Source: Trichopria drosophilae (lineage: Eukaryota > Arthropoda > Insecta > Hymenoptera > Diapriidae). Taken from it: a DNA stretch of 64,000 nt. The DNA lies in assembly GCA_030407085.1 (NCBI GenBank), contig CM059582.1:70079501-70143500 (forward strand), in the 5' to 3' direction. How positions within the stretch are numbered: the stretch's first letter is position 1; every line of letters starts with the position of its first letter. A model generated the notes under the pieces. The model made no database searches, was not told the origin of the DNA, and saw only the letters and a program-made list of their open reading frames with translations. Below, in pieces: positions 1-11,745 of this stretch. The position numbers were made by a program, and so were the translations under genes.

Positions 1-135
1 AGGTCAAAGTCAAGGTCATCATCTTATTCCCCGCTTGAAACCATACAACTTTGCTATTGGACATTTTCTCTTAAGTGCATTCTAACTGAAGATATTAGGG
101 GGGTCCGATACTTTTCGATGACCCTGTATGTCAAC
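1..135. other. unassigned sequence at the window edge
   Basis: Contains an AGGTCA-type motif cluster at 1-20 and no coding frame I can recognise. The copia homology starts after about 135, so this is probably flanking DNA or another repeat into which a 5'-truncated copia copy is joined. No 5' LTR matching the LTR at 3,126 is visible here. Confidence 0.3.
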
Positions 136-3125
136 TGAAAGGCAAACATTTTGTTCGCTGGACAAAGCGATCACGCCTAAAATTTGTACTGCCTCTGATC
201 AAAGTTTAAATGCATACGGTGCGGGAGATGTTAAATTGAAAGTCAAATCAACTGGTAAAAGTGTGAATGCGTAAAACTGACAAACGCAATTTTCGTTCCC
301 GAATTAAAAAACAATTTGATTTCGGATTCTCAGATAACTAAAAACGGGTTTAAAGTAGTTTTTGATGGAATCCACGCATTAGTAAAAAGAAGTGATGGAT
401 CTACAACAATGGTGGCCGAAAAATAAAATGACTTATATGTAGTAAACGTTTTTGCAGATCGTGCATTTCAAACTAGTGAAACCATGGAAACAAGTGACAG
501 GTGGCATAAACGTTTCGGATACTTAAATTTTGTGGATCTAAATAAGTTACAAGCGAAGAATATGGTTAAAGGATTTAAATTAAGTGCAAAACAAGTGTCT
601 AATAATTGTGTTACGTGCGCCAAAGCAAAAATGCACCAAGTTCCGTACGAGAAGTCAGAGCATCGTGAAAAACAAAAATTAGGACTTATACATTCGGACA
701 TTTGCGGACCAATGTCAACAGAATCCTTCCGCGGCGCTAAATATTTCATCACTTTCATTGACGACGCAACACGTTATACAGAAACCGAAATGCTTTTAAA
801 TAGATCGGACGTTTTGAACGCATTTAAAGTCTGTAAACGTCGGGTGGAAAAACAAACCGGCTGTATGATAAAGCAGCTGAGAACGGATAACGCCAAAGAG
901 TACATTTCTAAAGAGTTTAAGGAATTTCAGGCAGCGGAAGGTATTACTAAACACCTGACTGTAGAGTATACGCCGCAGCAGAATGGCGTGGCCGAACGCG
1001 CAAATCGAACTCTTGTGGAGATGGCAAGATGTCTTATGTTACAAGCAAATTTACCCAAGTCACTGTGGGCAGAAGCAATCAATGCCGCCACGTTCTTACG
1101 TAATAGGTGTCCAACAAAATCTTTCGACGACAAAACGCCCTATGAAGCATGGCATGAAGAAAAACCGTATGTTGGATTTTTACGAATTATCGGAAGCAAA
1201 GTTGCATTAAACAAAAGCGGAAATCGTAGAAAAGTTGACCCAAAAGGTCTGGAGTACATTCTGGTGGGCTATTTTCAGGAATCTAAAGCCTACCGTTTAT
1301 GGCAATACGGTACAAAGAGAATTATTAAAGCCAGAGATGTCAGATTCTTTGAAGAACCGGAACAGAATCATTCAACGATCCAAGAAAATAAATGGGACGG
1401 AATCAATTTCTTTATCAATCTTAATCGGAAATCAGATTTGAAAGAGGACGACGAAGAACCACTGCAAGACGATTCGTGGACAGAAGAGGAAGATCGGAGA
1501 AATGATTAACAAGATGATGAATTTTCATCTGCGAATGAGTGGACAGACGTAGTCAAGCGAAGTCGCGGTAGACCAATAACCGAACGAACTGGAAAACCTG
1601 GTCGATCGAAGAAAATGTACAATGTAAAAAACGTAACAAATATAAAAACGCCAAATACTGTCAATGAAGCCTTAGATGGAGATGATGCAGAATTATGACT
1701 GGCAGCGATGAATCAAGAAGTACAAACCCTATTAAGAAATAATACATGGTCATTAGTCCCGCGACCAGAGAATAAGAAGGTCCTTAAAAACAGGTTAGTT
1801 TTCAAAATCAAGAAAGACTCAACAGGTCGAATAGACAAATTGAAAGCTCGACTAGTCGCTCGAGGAGTCCTGCAAAAAGCCGGAATCGACTATGACGAAA
1901 TATACGCACCTGTAGCACGTTACGAAATTATTCGTAATATTAACTCTTTTGGAAGCAGCGGTCGAAGAAGAAATGTATGTACACCATACAGATGTAGTGT
2001 CAGCATATGTACAAGGAAATCTTCATGATGTGGTATTCATAGAACAACCGGAATTATTTACAAACGGAAACTCCCAGAATATTGTATGTAAATTGAAGAA
2101 ACCCATTTACGGGCTATAACAAGTTGCACGCGAGTGGTATTGTAGATTAGATGAATTTGTCTCTGATGAAGACGGGCACCGAGACGAGGCTGATCCGTGC
2201 GTGTATATATTCGGCCAAAAAGCGAATTAAGTTATAATGACAATTTACGTGGACGATACACTACTGGCTTCAAAGAATCTGCAAGAATTAGACAAAATAA
2301 AATCTAAAGTAAAAAACGAATTCGAAATAACCGATTTTGGACAAGTATTGGACATATTAGGGATACATGTTGAAAGAGATAGTGACGTGGGAAGCATATG
2401 AATAACTCAAGAAAAATACGTCAATGAGTTATTGAAGTGATTCAATATGGATTCAGCAAAAAGCGTATCTATGCCAATCGAATCGAACACAAAAACCTCG
2501 AAAGATCCAGGATTAACGAAAAAGAAACAATGAAAAATGGACCGTATCGGGAGCTTGTAGGATGTTTGGTATACCTATCAAACGCAACCAGACCGGACAT
2601 CACTTATGCGCCGAGCTTATTGAGCAGGTTCTATTCTGATCCACACGAAGAACATTGGAATGTAGCAAAACGCGTTCTTCGCTACATAAAAGGTACATCT
2701 AACTACGGCATCGAGTACCGTAGAACCGAAAAGAAATTAGAGGCTTTTTCGGATTTGAATTGGGGCGGTGACACAGAAGATCGAAGATCATGCTCAGGAA
2801 ATATTTTAACTCTAGTCGATGGAGCGATCATCTGGAAATCGCGAAAAACAACCAACAGTTTCTTTATCGACGATGGAAGCAGAGTAGATCGCACTGTGTG
2901 AAGTGTCAAAAGAAACAATATACTTGCATTCAATATCATTTTACGCGAGAATTGGGCGAGAAAAATGATATCAAAATTGAGTATTTAAGAACAGATTCAA
3001 TGCTCGCAGGCATACTCACCAAAGCATTGCCAAAAATCTAACATGAACGAGCAATTGAACTGTTAAACTTAAAGTTAAAATTCGAAAAATAATGTAAAAT
3101 TACCAGATTTAATCGATAGAGGGAG
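136..3125 (+). pseudogene. Ty1/copia retrotransposon pol, decayed
   Basis: Remnant of a copia-type polyprotein in protease/GAG-pre-integrase, integrase, reverse transcriptase and RNase H order. The longest open piece, 484-1509, holds the integrase. A zinc-binding region (DRWHKRFGYLN and CVTCAKAK) is followed by catalytic residues in HSDICGP, RTDNAKEY and NGVAERANR, so the D-D-E triad is present. The usual second His of the HHCC finger (GHL) reads GYL here. RT begins near 1,708 (NRLVFKIKKD, KARLVARG), is frameshifted near 1,940, and its catalytic YVDD box is at about 2,245-2,260. An RNase H region follows at 2,437-2,901 (SNATRPDITYA, RVLRYIKGTSNYG, EAFSDLNWGGD). Stops lie near 425, 1,507, 1,696, 2,117, 2,228, 2,400 and 2,438. 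Gag and the 5' LTR are not visible. RT-RNase H placed after integrase is the copia order. The copy cannot encode its own proteins. Confidence 0.93.
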
Positions 3126-3256
3126 TGTTAAAATTTAGATCGAAATAAATCTTATATTAGACACGTGTCCGAAGAATAAAGTCACGTGATTCTAACTACG
3201 CTGTATACGCGAATTTATATGTGTTTACATTTTACTCAGTTAGTTCGGTTATAACA
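3126..3256 (+). repeat. putative 3' LTR of the copia element
   Basis: Follows a purine-rich tract (AGAGGGAG, 3,118-3,125), starts TGTTA and ends TAACA, giving the inverted terminal pentamer typical of LTRs. It contains an AATAAA signal at about 3,175. At 131 bp it is short for a copia LTR, and no second copy is present to prove the borders. Confidence 0.45.
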
Positions 3257-3715
3257 AATTGTTTAATTTTTTAATTTTCATAATAAACTAAAGATAAAAA
3301 TATCCTATTTAAGGGCCCTCGAGAGTCAAAGGAGGCGGGCAAACAGCGAACAAATTTTGCGTCGATCTTTAAGAATTTCAAAGAACTTTTCGGGCCTCGT
3401 CGCGTTTTAGTCCCATATGTCTTCAGAAAAGTCGACGTAAAATAATATTAAATAATATTTTTCGGGTAATTATTTTTAACACAAATATTTGTTAAATTAC
3501 TGGATACCGAGAAAGTGATTATGTATAGAAATTTTCGCTAGCAAGAATTTAAAAATAAATGCAAAATTTTCAAATTAAAGGACAGGTTAGAGGATATAAA
3601 CCTGTCATATCTCTAACTTTTCATTCAATACGTAATTTCCGGATTTATTTTTAAATACATGATTATTTTAATTCTCTAACTTTTTCGTAAATTTAAAAAA
3701 TTCAAAAGAATGTTG
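3257..3715. other. AT-rich spacer, no gene seen
   Basis: No long frame or family match is seen. A short GC-richer patch at 3,315-3,410 (GGGCCCTCGAGAGTC) is followed by AT-rich DNA. Confidence 0.4.
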
Positions 3716-3985
3716 AAAAAATTGTAATGCATTCTCTGATGAATTCTATGCACTGTTCATTGATTGCAATTTTTTCTGAAAGTTGGTAGTTTTTGAGGGA
3801 AATAATCTTAAACCCGTTAACTGCCAAAAGGACATTTATTTTAAATTTCAAGCAAAAATATTTTAGTCAATCAATTTTTCGTCAAAAGACGAATCACATT
3901 ATAACGGATATGAAGAAATTGGTTATTTATATTATTATAAATAATAAATGATAATACGTTTGAGTATGAAAAACTAGTGCACTTC
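3716..3985 (+). repeat. dispersed repeat shared with 46,250-46,488
   Basis: A stretch of about 270 bp (GCATTCTCTGATGAATTC to AACTAGTGCACTTC) recurs in the same orientation at 46,250-46,488 inside the 7-kb element, with scattered substitutions and small indels. Shared landmarks are ACCCGTTAACT, CCAAAAGGACATTT, TAGTCAATCAATTTT and GTTTGAGTATGAAAAACTAG. It is probably a fragment of the same transposon family. Confidence 0.75.
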
Positions 3986-4080
3986 AATCACAGATCAACA
4001 TTTGATCTACGCGTGAACGCCGGAAGCGCATATGTGCTAGTGGGGTTTTTGGGTTCGCTGATTACGATGAGAAGGTCGGT

Positions 4081-4560
4081 TAACCTCCATCACGTCAGGT
4101 TGAAGGGCATTTGCAGGTCAAGTGGAGAAAAAAACATTGGAAAAATCTGAAAAAATTCATACATATATTTTCGAGGCCAGCAAATCGGAATCTGAAATCA
4201 GCTAAGCTTCATAAGGCCAGGTTGAAGGTCATTTGAAGGTCAAGTGGAGAAAAAGACGTCGGAAAAATATGAAAAAATTCATACATATATTTTCGAGGCC
4301 AGCAAATCGGAATCTGACGTCAGATAACCTTCATAAGCCCAGGTTGAAGGTCATTTGAAGGTCAAGTGGAGAAAAAGACATCGGAAAAATATAAAAAAAT
4401 TCATACATATATTTTCGAGGCCAGCAAATCGGAATCTGAAGTCAGCAAACCTTCATAAGGCCAGGTTGAAGGTCATTTGAAGGTCAAGTGGGGAAAAAAA
4501 CATCGGAAAAATACGAAGAAATTCATTAATGTGTTTTTCAGGTCTCTGAAACCGAATTCG
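4081..4560 (+). repeat. tandem repeat, 122-bp unit, about four copies
   Basis: The landmark ACATATATTTTCGAGG occurs at 4,161, 4,283 and 4,405, a constant 122-bp spacing. TGAAGGTCATTTGAAGGTC recurs with the same period. A fourth, diverged unit reaches about 4,560, and a weak fifth trace (ATACGTATGTTTTCGAGG) lies near 4,680. The open frame at 4,477-4,773 runs through the degenerate end of this array and is not a gene. Confidence 0.9.
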
Positions 4561-4832
4561 ACTTTCAACTTCACTTTGGATCTATCAGAAGAGTTCATTC
4601 ATGATTATTATAAGAGTTTTTGGGATAAAAAATGTCAAATACGATTAAAAAAAAGGCATAGAATACATGGAAAAAAATGCATACGTATGTTTTCGAGGTC
4701 GCCTTGGTTTCCTTCACTTGAAGTTTTATCACATCACAATGAAAGTTTCTGGTGGAAAAATGTTTATCTTTAAAGACTTATAGTATACAATTCATTACAT
4801 CTCAATTCATTAGAATAACAAATTAATGTGTG

Positions 4833-5423
4833 CACTGAAAAAAATTCTTAGTAAATTTGACTACTTTAAAGTATTTCAATAGGTCCTTAATGAAATTTTA
4901 TAAGTTGTAGTTACTATCATTAAGGAGTTAAACCAATGTAAAAAAAATCTAAAAGTTCATTCTACAAAATTTAAAAAAATTTCTGGCGTTTAACTACCCA
5001 GTAAACGATAAAGTATTTAAAATGATGGAAGATACATTTTTAGTTGATTTAACTTCTTTACCGTTGTAACTGCAACTTAGAAAATTTCGTTGAGGACCTA
5101 TTGAAACACTTTGCGTAGTTAAAAAGTAGTCAAATTAATTAAGAATTTTTCTGGATTTTTTTTTACTGGAATTATTTGTAGTGCAGCTATTGTCGGTTCT
5201 TTTTTATTATATTAGTACATGACTATTTAATTTTTACGCACTGTATCGCATTTCCTGGTCGCCAATCAATCGGAATACTTTTTCGTTTATTGGGTAAATA
5301 AATAAAAATAGTACAATTAACAACATCAACAGAGTTATATTAACAAAAAAAGTAGTTGTTTTTACTACTTTCCACTCAACTACTCAACGGTAATTGAATT
5401 TGTAGGGCAGATTTTTTTCAGTG
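4833..5423. mobile_element. foldback/MITE-like element with inverted ends
   Basis: The ends read CACTGAAAAAAAT at 4,833 and its exact reverse complement at 5,411-5,423. Inside, 4,842-4,960 and about 5,040-5,153 form a diverged inverted repeat (TTCAATAGGTCCTTAATGAAA against the complement of GAGGACCTATTGAAACAC), so most of the left 330 bp can fold back. No coding capacity. The inner palindrome may be the real element and the outer 13-bp match a second, nested border. Confidence 0.6.
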
Positions 5424-5700
5424 TGGTTGCACCCAGGACACCTCCACGTGGTGACGGTGGTCAACGGAGTTATGCCACTATCCGGCGAAGTGCCTGGGTT
5501 AAGGCGTTGATGCAGTCATGGCAACCACACAGAAAAATGTTACGATGCAGGGGAGGGATACCCCAGTATCGGCGGCTGGTCAGGGTGGGAAAGCGGGCCC
5601 GCAGGCGTCGTCATCATGCAACCGTAGCTCTACATTGGTGGGAAACTTGGCCTCTTTAGAGGCAAATGCTACAAGTCAAAGTCCTTGCAGCAACAACCCG
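5424..5700 (+). pseudogene. possible 5' end of an R1-like LINE fused to family X
   Basis: GC-richer than its surroundings. It contains a GTGACGGTGGTCAACGGAG block upstream of the ATG at 5,518, which resembles 5' leaders of arthropod R1-type LINEs. The frame from 5,518 starts MATTQKNVTMQG and runs without a stop into family X coding sequence at about 5,704, so the 162-residue frame 5,518-6,006 is a chimera. The LINE assignment rests on memory of leader style and is weak. Confidence 0.35.
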
Positions 5701-5703
5701 GAC

Positions 5704-7398
5704 ATCTTTTTTGTGTTGTTTGCGGGCAGTATGCGACAAAAAATAAATTCGCATTCTCAGGAACATTGCAAAAAAATATATAATGAATGCTTTGCAATAA
5801 AAAGTGATTCTTCAGGGAATGGCTTTACTCCAAAAGTTGTTTGTAGTAGATGCCGCAATATGTTGATGGGAAATAGGAGACAGATATTTTCTTCTGCGAT
5901 GAAATGGAGAAAGCCGTCAAATCACGCCTCTGATTGCTACTTCTGTTTAATTAATCTACTTGGTTATAACGAAGAAATAAAACATCGATCACTTATCCTC
6001 GCGTAGCATCGGTAACTTTTCCTCTATTTATTGATACAGAATCGAATGACGATAGCATGGATATAGAAACAAGTGAACAAGAAGTTGACACTCGTGTAGA
6101 ATATACAACGGGCGATGCGGAACTGCCAAATCAATCCTTCCATTCATCTGAAGATGAAGAAGACATAGAAACTGACAATACTTCATCACATGCTGAAGAT
6201 GAATGCAATATAAATCAAGGAACAATTTCCCAACCTGTTTTGAGTGATATTTGTCGAGATTTGAGTCTTTCAAAAGAAAGATCCGAACTGTTGGCATCGA
6301 GACTTAAAGCAAATAAATGCTTGGCTTCTGGAACGCACATCATATATTACCGTTCAAGAGACAAACCATTTAGAAAGTTTTTTACAAAAACAGGGAACTT
6401 GATTTACTGCCGTGATATCGAAGGTTTGGTTGAGAAATTTAACGTTGAATACAGACCATGCCATTGGCGTCTTTTCATAGATTCCTCGACAAGAAGTCTG
6501 AAAGGTATCTTGCTTCACAATGGAAATGTATATGCCCCTTTACCTGTGGCTCATTCTGTTGTAATGAAAGAAGAATATCATGATTTGCATTTCTTATTAC
6601 AAAAGTTGAAATATCATACACATAAATGGGAACTTTGTGGCGACCTGAAAATAACTACCATCATGCTCGGCCTACAAAAAGGGTTCACATCATATCCATG
6701 CTTTCTTTGCGAGTGGAATAGTCGAGCTCGAGATAAACACTATGTGAGAAAAGTCTGGCCCAATAGAATAAATTTAACTCCAGGCAGCAGAAATGTCTTA
6801 AGAGAAAGTTTGATACCTCCACAAAAGGTTCTTCTCCCGCCATTGCACATCAAATTAGGCCTTGCAAAGCAATTTGTTAAAGCAATGAGCAGAAATCAAA
6901 GTGACGCTTTCATGCATATCTTTGAAATGTGTCCATCGATTTCTGAAGCTAAAATAAATGAGGGTGTTTTTACGGGACCTCAGATAAGAGAGATGCTCAA
7001 AAACGAGGAATTTGAAATACTAATGACGGACAAGGAAAGAGCTGCATTGCGAAGCTTCAGTTTTAGGAAATAACAAAGATCCCAATTATAAAGATATTAT
7101 CTCTAGAATGTTGAATGACTTTAAAGAAGTTGGATGTCTTATGAATCTGAAACTCCATTCCCTGCACTCTCATATTGATTACTTTACCGAAAACTTAGGG
7201 GACTTCAGTGAAGATCAGGGTGAGCGAATGCACCAAGATCTCAGAAAATTTGAAAAAAGGTATCAAGGAATTTGGGGTATAAATTTGCTTGCAGACAAAT
7301 GTTGGAATTTGCAGAGAGAGACAAATCAAACACACAACATAAAATCAATTAGAAGATCATTTACTACTCAACGGAAACGTTTTCGAGCCGATATGTGA
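5704..7398 (+). pseudogene. family X protein (unnamed multi-copy arthropod family), frameshifted
   Basis: Function unknown. Three frames form one protein: 5,704-6,006 (zinc-binding-like end VVCSRCRNMLMG, SNHASDCYFCLIN), 6,057-7,073 (338 residues) and 7,108-7,398. The core shows LFIDSSTRSLKGILLHNG, WELCGDLKITTIMLGLQ, SYPCFLCEWNSRARDKHY and LLPPLHIKLGLAKQFVKA. The C-terminal part shows LHSLHSHIDYF and DQGERMHQDLRKFEKRYQG. I recognise these as hallmarks of a family found in many copies in insect genomes with no experimental role known to me. The conserved D/H/E residues suggest a transposase-like fold, which is inference. Breaks lie near 6,005 and 7,070. The N-terminus has been replaced by foreign sequence. 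A facing second copy lies at 8,150-9,570. Confidence 0.8.
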
Positions 7399-7629
7399 CA
7401 TGAGGATAAAGGTACAGCCGGAGATTCACAAGAAGTATCAGCTTAAATATGTCTTCTACGTTTTCTCATTGCGTAAAATATCAAGAATGACAACTAAGAG
7501 ACGTTACTATTGAAACTAAGCTACGGTATTCTACTCAGTAAATATATGCGTAAACTTTTACACATCTCTTGTACGTTATCACGCTACTATACATTAAATT
7601 GATAAATATATGGGTTTGATAAATATATG

Positions 7630-8145
7630 TAATTTCAAAATTAGTCGGCGATCGACGTGGCTTCCTAAATATTTAGCCACATTACAGCACATATATGGCA
7701 TCTCATAAAACGAATCCGTAATGAAAGTTTTTAAAAATATGAAAATGAAAAAAAAATGAAAAAATAAAAAATACATAAAATATGAAAAATGCCCAAAAAA
7801 ACCTAAAATATTGAAAACACAAAAAAAAAATAAAATACGAAACATACAAAAAAAAAAGATTCTCAAGTTTGTCTACCTCCACGCGGTAAGAATCGGGCAA
7901 CGTTCATTGGCGAACGGCAAAGCGACAATACGTTGCAATCTGCAATTTTGTATTTTGGACATCGACAATTCCACATCCTTAAAATAAAAATAGAGGTTAG
8001 GTGTCGTTTTTTTGAAAAATTTTCAGCGGGAATTGATAGAGCGAGCAGGAAAACAAAATCTATGACTACTGTCACAGCCGAACATTACATTTTGTGAATA
8101 CCGCCAACAATCAAAGTCAATGTCGAAAATCTGTTCATTTGTGAG
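7630..8145. other. AT-rich spacer between two facing family X copies
   Basis: Low-complexity A-runs at 7,740-7,860 generate Phe-rich minus-strand frames that I do not regard as genes. The flanks 7,440-7,625 and 8,150-8,345 are inverted repeats of each other, so this stretch is the loop of a large inverted duplication. Confidence 0.6.
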
Positions 8146-8149
8146 CCGA

Positions 8150-9570
8150 TCACCTATATATTTATCAATGTAATGTATACTAGAGTAATAACCTACAAGA
8201 GATGTATAAAAGTTTATGCATATATTTACTGAGTACAATACCGTAGGTTGGTTTCAGTAGTAATGTTTCGTAGTTGTTATTCTTGATATCTTACGCAGAA
8301 GGAAAACGTAGAAGGCATATTTCAGCTGATACTTCTTGTGAATCATGGGCTGAACCTTCATCGTTATGCCAGATGTCGGCTCGAAAACGTTTCCGTTCAG
8401 TAGTACATAATCTTCTATATTTTTACCACAAACTCCTTGATACCTTTTTCAAATTCTCTCAGATCTTGGTGCATTCTCTGAAGTCCCCTACGTTTTCGGT
8501 AGAGTAATCAATATGAGAGTGCAGAAAGTGGAGTTTCATTGTTGTAAGACATTCAACTTCTTTAAAGTCATTCAACATTTTAGAGACAATATCTTTATAA
8601 TTGGGATCTTTGTTATTTCCTACAAATTTCTTCGTCACTTCTCAGAAGCTTTGTCACGCAGCTCTTTCTTTACCCGTCATTAGTCTTTCAAATGCCTCAT
8701 TTTATAGCACCTCTCTTATCTGAGGTCCCGTACAAATACCCTCATTTATTTTAGCTTCAGAAAGCGATGGACACATTTTAAAGATATGCATGAAAGGGTC
8801 ATTTTCATTTTTGCCCATTGCTTTAACAAATTGCAAGGCCTAATTTGATGTGCAATGGCGGGAGAAGAACCTTTTGTGGAGGTATCAAACTTTTTCTTAA
8901 GACATTTTTGCTGACTGGAGTTAAATATGTTCTATTGGGCCACACTTTTCTCAGATAGTGTTCATATCGAGCTCGACTATTACACTCGCAAAGAAAGCAT
9001 GGATATGATGTGAATCCTTTTTGTCGGCCAAGCATGGAAGTAGTTATTTTCAGATCGCCACACAGCTCCCATTTATGTTTATCATATTTCAACTTTTGTA
9101 ATAAGAAATGCAAATCATGATATTCTTCTTTCATTACAACAGAATGAGCTACAGGTAAAGGGGCATATACATTTCCTGTAAGTTTCTATTTCTTCTTCTA
9201 CCAATGAACGGAAGCTTAAAACTTCTTGTTGGCTTGTTTCTATATTCATACTATCATCATTAGATTCAGCATCAATAAATGCAAGAAAATATAACCGGGG
9301 CTACGCGCGGATAAGTGATCCATTTTTTATAATTAAGATTAAAACGAAGTAGATTAGTTGAACATAAGTTTCTTCATTTCATTGGGGAAGAAAATATCTG
9401 TCCACCGTTTCCCATGAAAATATTGCTGTGTCTACTACAAACATTTGGAGTAAAGCAATTCTCTAAAGAATCATTTTCTATTGCAATGCATTCATTATAT
9501 GTTTTTGCAATGTTTCTGGGATTTTATTCTTAATACGAATTTATTTTTCGTCGTATACTGCCCGCAAATT
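8150..9570 (-). pseudogene. second family X copy, inverted and internally deleted
   Basis: Reverse-strand counterpart of the copy at 5,704-7,600. The best open piece is 8,823-9,134 (KWELCGDLKITTSMLG, SYPCFLCECNSRARYEHY, LLPPLHIKLGLAIC). The N-terminal zinc-binding part lies at 9,290-9,570. About 350 bp around the LFIDSS segment is missing near 9,180-9,230. The C-terminal part and 3' flank (8,150-8,820) match 7,080-7,620 of the other copy. The two copies converge on a shared spacer. Confidence 0.78.
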
Positions 9571-9619
9571 TTTTCAGATTTTGTTAGATTTTTTTGCGAA
9601 AATTACAGATTTGAAAATT

Positions 9620-10129
9620 ATCTCCAAAAATTCTGCGAAAATTCTGTTGTATGCTTTGTTGAATTCTAAGCCTTTTTTGTATGTGTAATAATTGTCGAAA
9701 AGTCTTTTAGTTAAAGCTTTATCTTTTAGTCATTTAGTTACGTATATACAAAACACATTCGAAAAGAATCTTATTTTATAGTCGGGTTAGACCCGCGTAT
9801 CTTTGTCACTAATTGGTATATGTTGCGTGCACCGACTAAACGCGGAGAGATAAAGAGGATCCGAGTCAGATCCCCATACTAGAGCGACAGAGCATGACGA
9901 TTTTGAAGGGGAAATACTCCCATGCGAGCGGTAAAGACAGAGGATATTGGTGAGGAACCATATAAACAAAGAGCGCACAGTGTTCATCCCAATTAGAAAG
10001 AAAGGGATAGATAATTGCGATGAGCGCGCCGCAGGTGACTGATGTGCCTAACTACGATTTCGGGTTTCCCGGCAACTTGCCATATTCTTTAATACGGCTC
10101 AGTGCTTCTATATGTGTCATTATTCGTTG
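9620..10129 (+). repeat. dispersed repeat, short copy of the right end of the 7-kb element
   Basis: 9,742-10,129 matches 49,049-49,536 nearly base for base (GTATATACAAAACACATTCG through TATTCGTTG). It lacks an internal block of about 100 bp, present at 49,215-49,330. 9,620-9,735 matches 46,790-46,920 of the same element. This is therefore a deletion derivative sharing the terminal TTCGTTG end. The minus-strand frame 9,787-9,987 has a counterpart frame in the other copy, but I see no protein family in it. Confidence 0.82.
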
Positions 10130-10249
10130 GTTGTTCCTTCTGGAAAATATTTGTTCAATAATAAATGTTCCCCGCCTAACAATTGTTCTTGCTGTATAGT
10201 TGAGCTTGCTATCGCTGCGCATCTCCCGAATTATACAGCGCTTCCTTAT

Positions 10250-11330
10250 CTAGGGCATGCAGGCGGCATGTGTTTTTCCCACGCACTGAAGGTGCTCAGC
10301 TTTCCTCTTCTGAAGCAACCTCATCTGCTCATAGCAGGGCTGAATCAGGTCGACTCTAGTATCGCCGTATTGTAGACGAAAGTGAAAATCCGTTAAGTAC
10401 GGCTGCTCCCAGGTCCGATGATCATTGTCAATATCTGCCCTAATCATACCTTTGAGAGAGCGGTTCACCCGTTCTGCAGGCTTAGCCTGAGGGTGATATT
10501 TTGGAGTAAACTTTCTGCGTATTTGGCATTTTTTTTTATTTCGGGCCATTAGAATATCTCCGGATAAAAATATCTCGGGTGATCCTACTTTTTCATCCAT
10601 TGCCGATGCGATCATTTGTCCAACGTGGAGACGTAAAGTGTTTCTCGCAGCTTTCGCGGAATTACATCCACCTAAGAATCGGGTATACATTTGGCACGGT
10701 CACCGCATTCAGCTTACGGTAGTCAGGCAAACTCGGTAAAACCCGTTGTTCTTTTTCATCATGACTGCGGGGCTTGATCATACACTGGTTGAGGGTTCTA
10801 TAATTCCCGTGTGCAAGTATTTATTTACTTATGCATTTATTCCTCGATGCGGCGCGATACAGGATAGTATCTCTGCTTGATCGGATGTTTTGCGATTAGA
10901 GCAATATCGTGCTCCACCAGATCGGTACATCCAAGACTTGCAGGTTCTGTCCGAAGAACTCACTTCAAAAGTCCATCCGACGAGTTCCGTTCCTATTCGG
11001 GCACTTTTTCCGTGCCTCCAGTCGATGTATGCTTCACCTGTCGTGAGACTAGCAATATTTACCAGGACTTCTTTTCCCGCTCTTTCCACTTGCAGGACGC
11101 TTTATTGAGAATATAGAACGGCGCGTCGCGGCGTCGAAGGACAGTAAGGAATCGGCGCCTAGCAGGCATTCTGTATCCAATTATAGCATCACAATCGCCG
11201 CCTGTTTTTTCCCACATTGCTTACGCAAAAGAGTAGGTTGGCTAGGATCGGCGTATACTTTCCGTCTGCCACATTTGCCCCTCTATCGATGTAAGGCATC
11301 AAGCTTTCACCACAACTCGCAGCGATCTGA
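10250..11330 (-). pseudogene. Ty3/gypsy pol remnant, internally deleted
   Basis: Read on the minus strand from 11,330 down. A protease-end-like stretch (near 11,130-11,200, weak) is followed by the N-terminus of a gypsy RT at 10,930-10,700 (DLVEHDIALIAKHPIKQRYY, then GIIEPSTS, then DYRKLNAVTVPN). The sequence then jumps directly into the C-terminal half of integrase at 10,690-10,250 (FTPKYHPQAKPAERVNRSLK, with the catalytic Glu in AERVNR). The RT palm, RNase H and first half of integrase are gone. Several frameshifts and stops are present. No LTR could be assigned. Confidence 0.78.
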
Positions 11331-11339
11331 AGTACGATA

Positions 11340-11745
11340 GGATCTATGGCGATTCTCGGTCCTGTTTGAACAAGGTACCAAAATAATGTTTTGTCCATTC
11401 CTGAGGTCGGTGAAATCTCCTCCGGAGGCATTCGTCCAGCACTTCAGGTTTGGCCTTGATCAGGTTAGCGGCATATTTTTCATCCGCTTGATGAGGTGCT
11501 TTGCTATTTATCGGTGGTGAAGACGTCTGGGATATCTTCTTTCCAGTCTGCTCACGGGACGTTGCACAGTGGGATATTTTTCTTGGAATCATCTTTTTTA
11601 AATTGGTGGACACGCTGGTGGAAATTTCTTCCACAATTTCTCCGCAAATGCACTTTGCGGAGAAATGTTTCAAAACCAGCAGAAATTGCAGAGAAAAATC
11701 CACATTTTCTTGACCTTGGTATATAACCGTCAAGGTCAAATTCTA
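11340..11745 (-). other. open frames upstream of the gypsy remnant, possibly gag
   Basis: Minus-strand frames 11,344-11,739 and 11,189-11,431 overlap in different frames and precede the RT remnant in its reading direction, so a gag or protease origin is possible. I see no gag or zinc-knuckle motif. A 26-bp block (GATATTTTTCTTGGAATCAT onward, 11,572) recurs inverted at 12,617-12,643. Confidence 0.25.

Noticed and set aside
468..758. Minus-strand frame opposite the copia integrase
   Set aside because: Shadow of the integrase frame, no motif of its own.
4477..4773. 98-residue plus-strand frame
   Set aside because: Runs through degenerate 122-bp repeat units.
7594..7900. Phe-rich minus-strand frames that look like membrane proteins
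   Set aside because: Produced by A-runs in low-complexity DNA. No codon or motif support.
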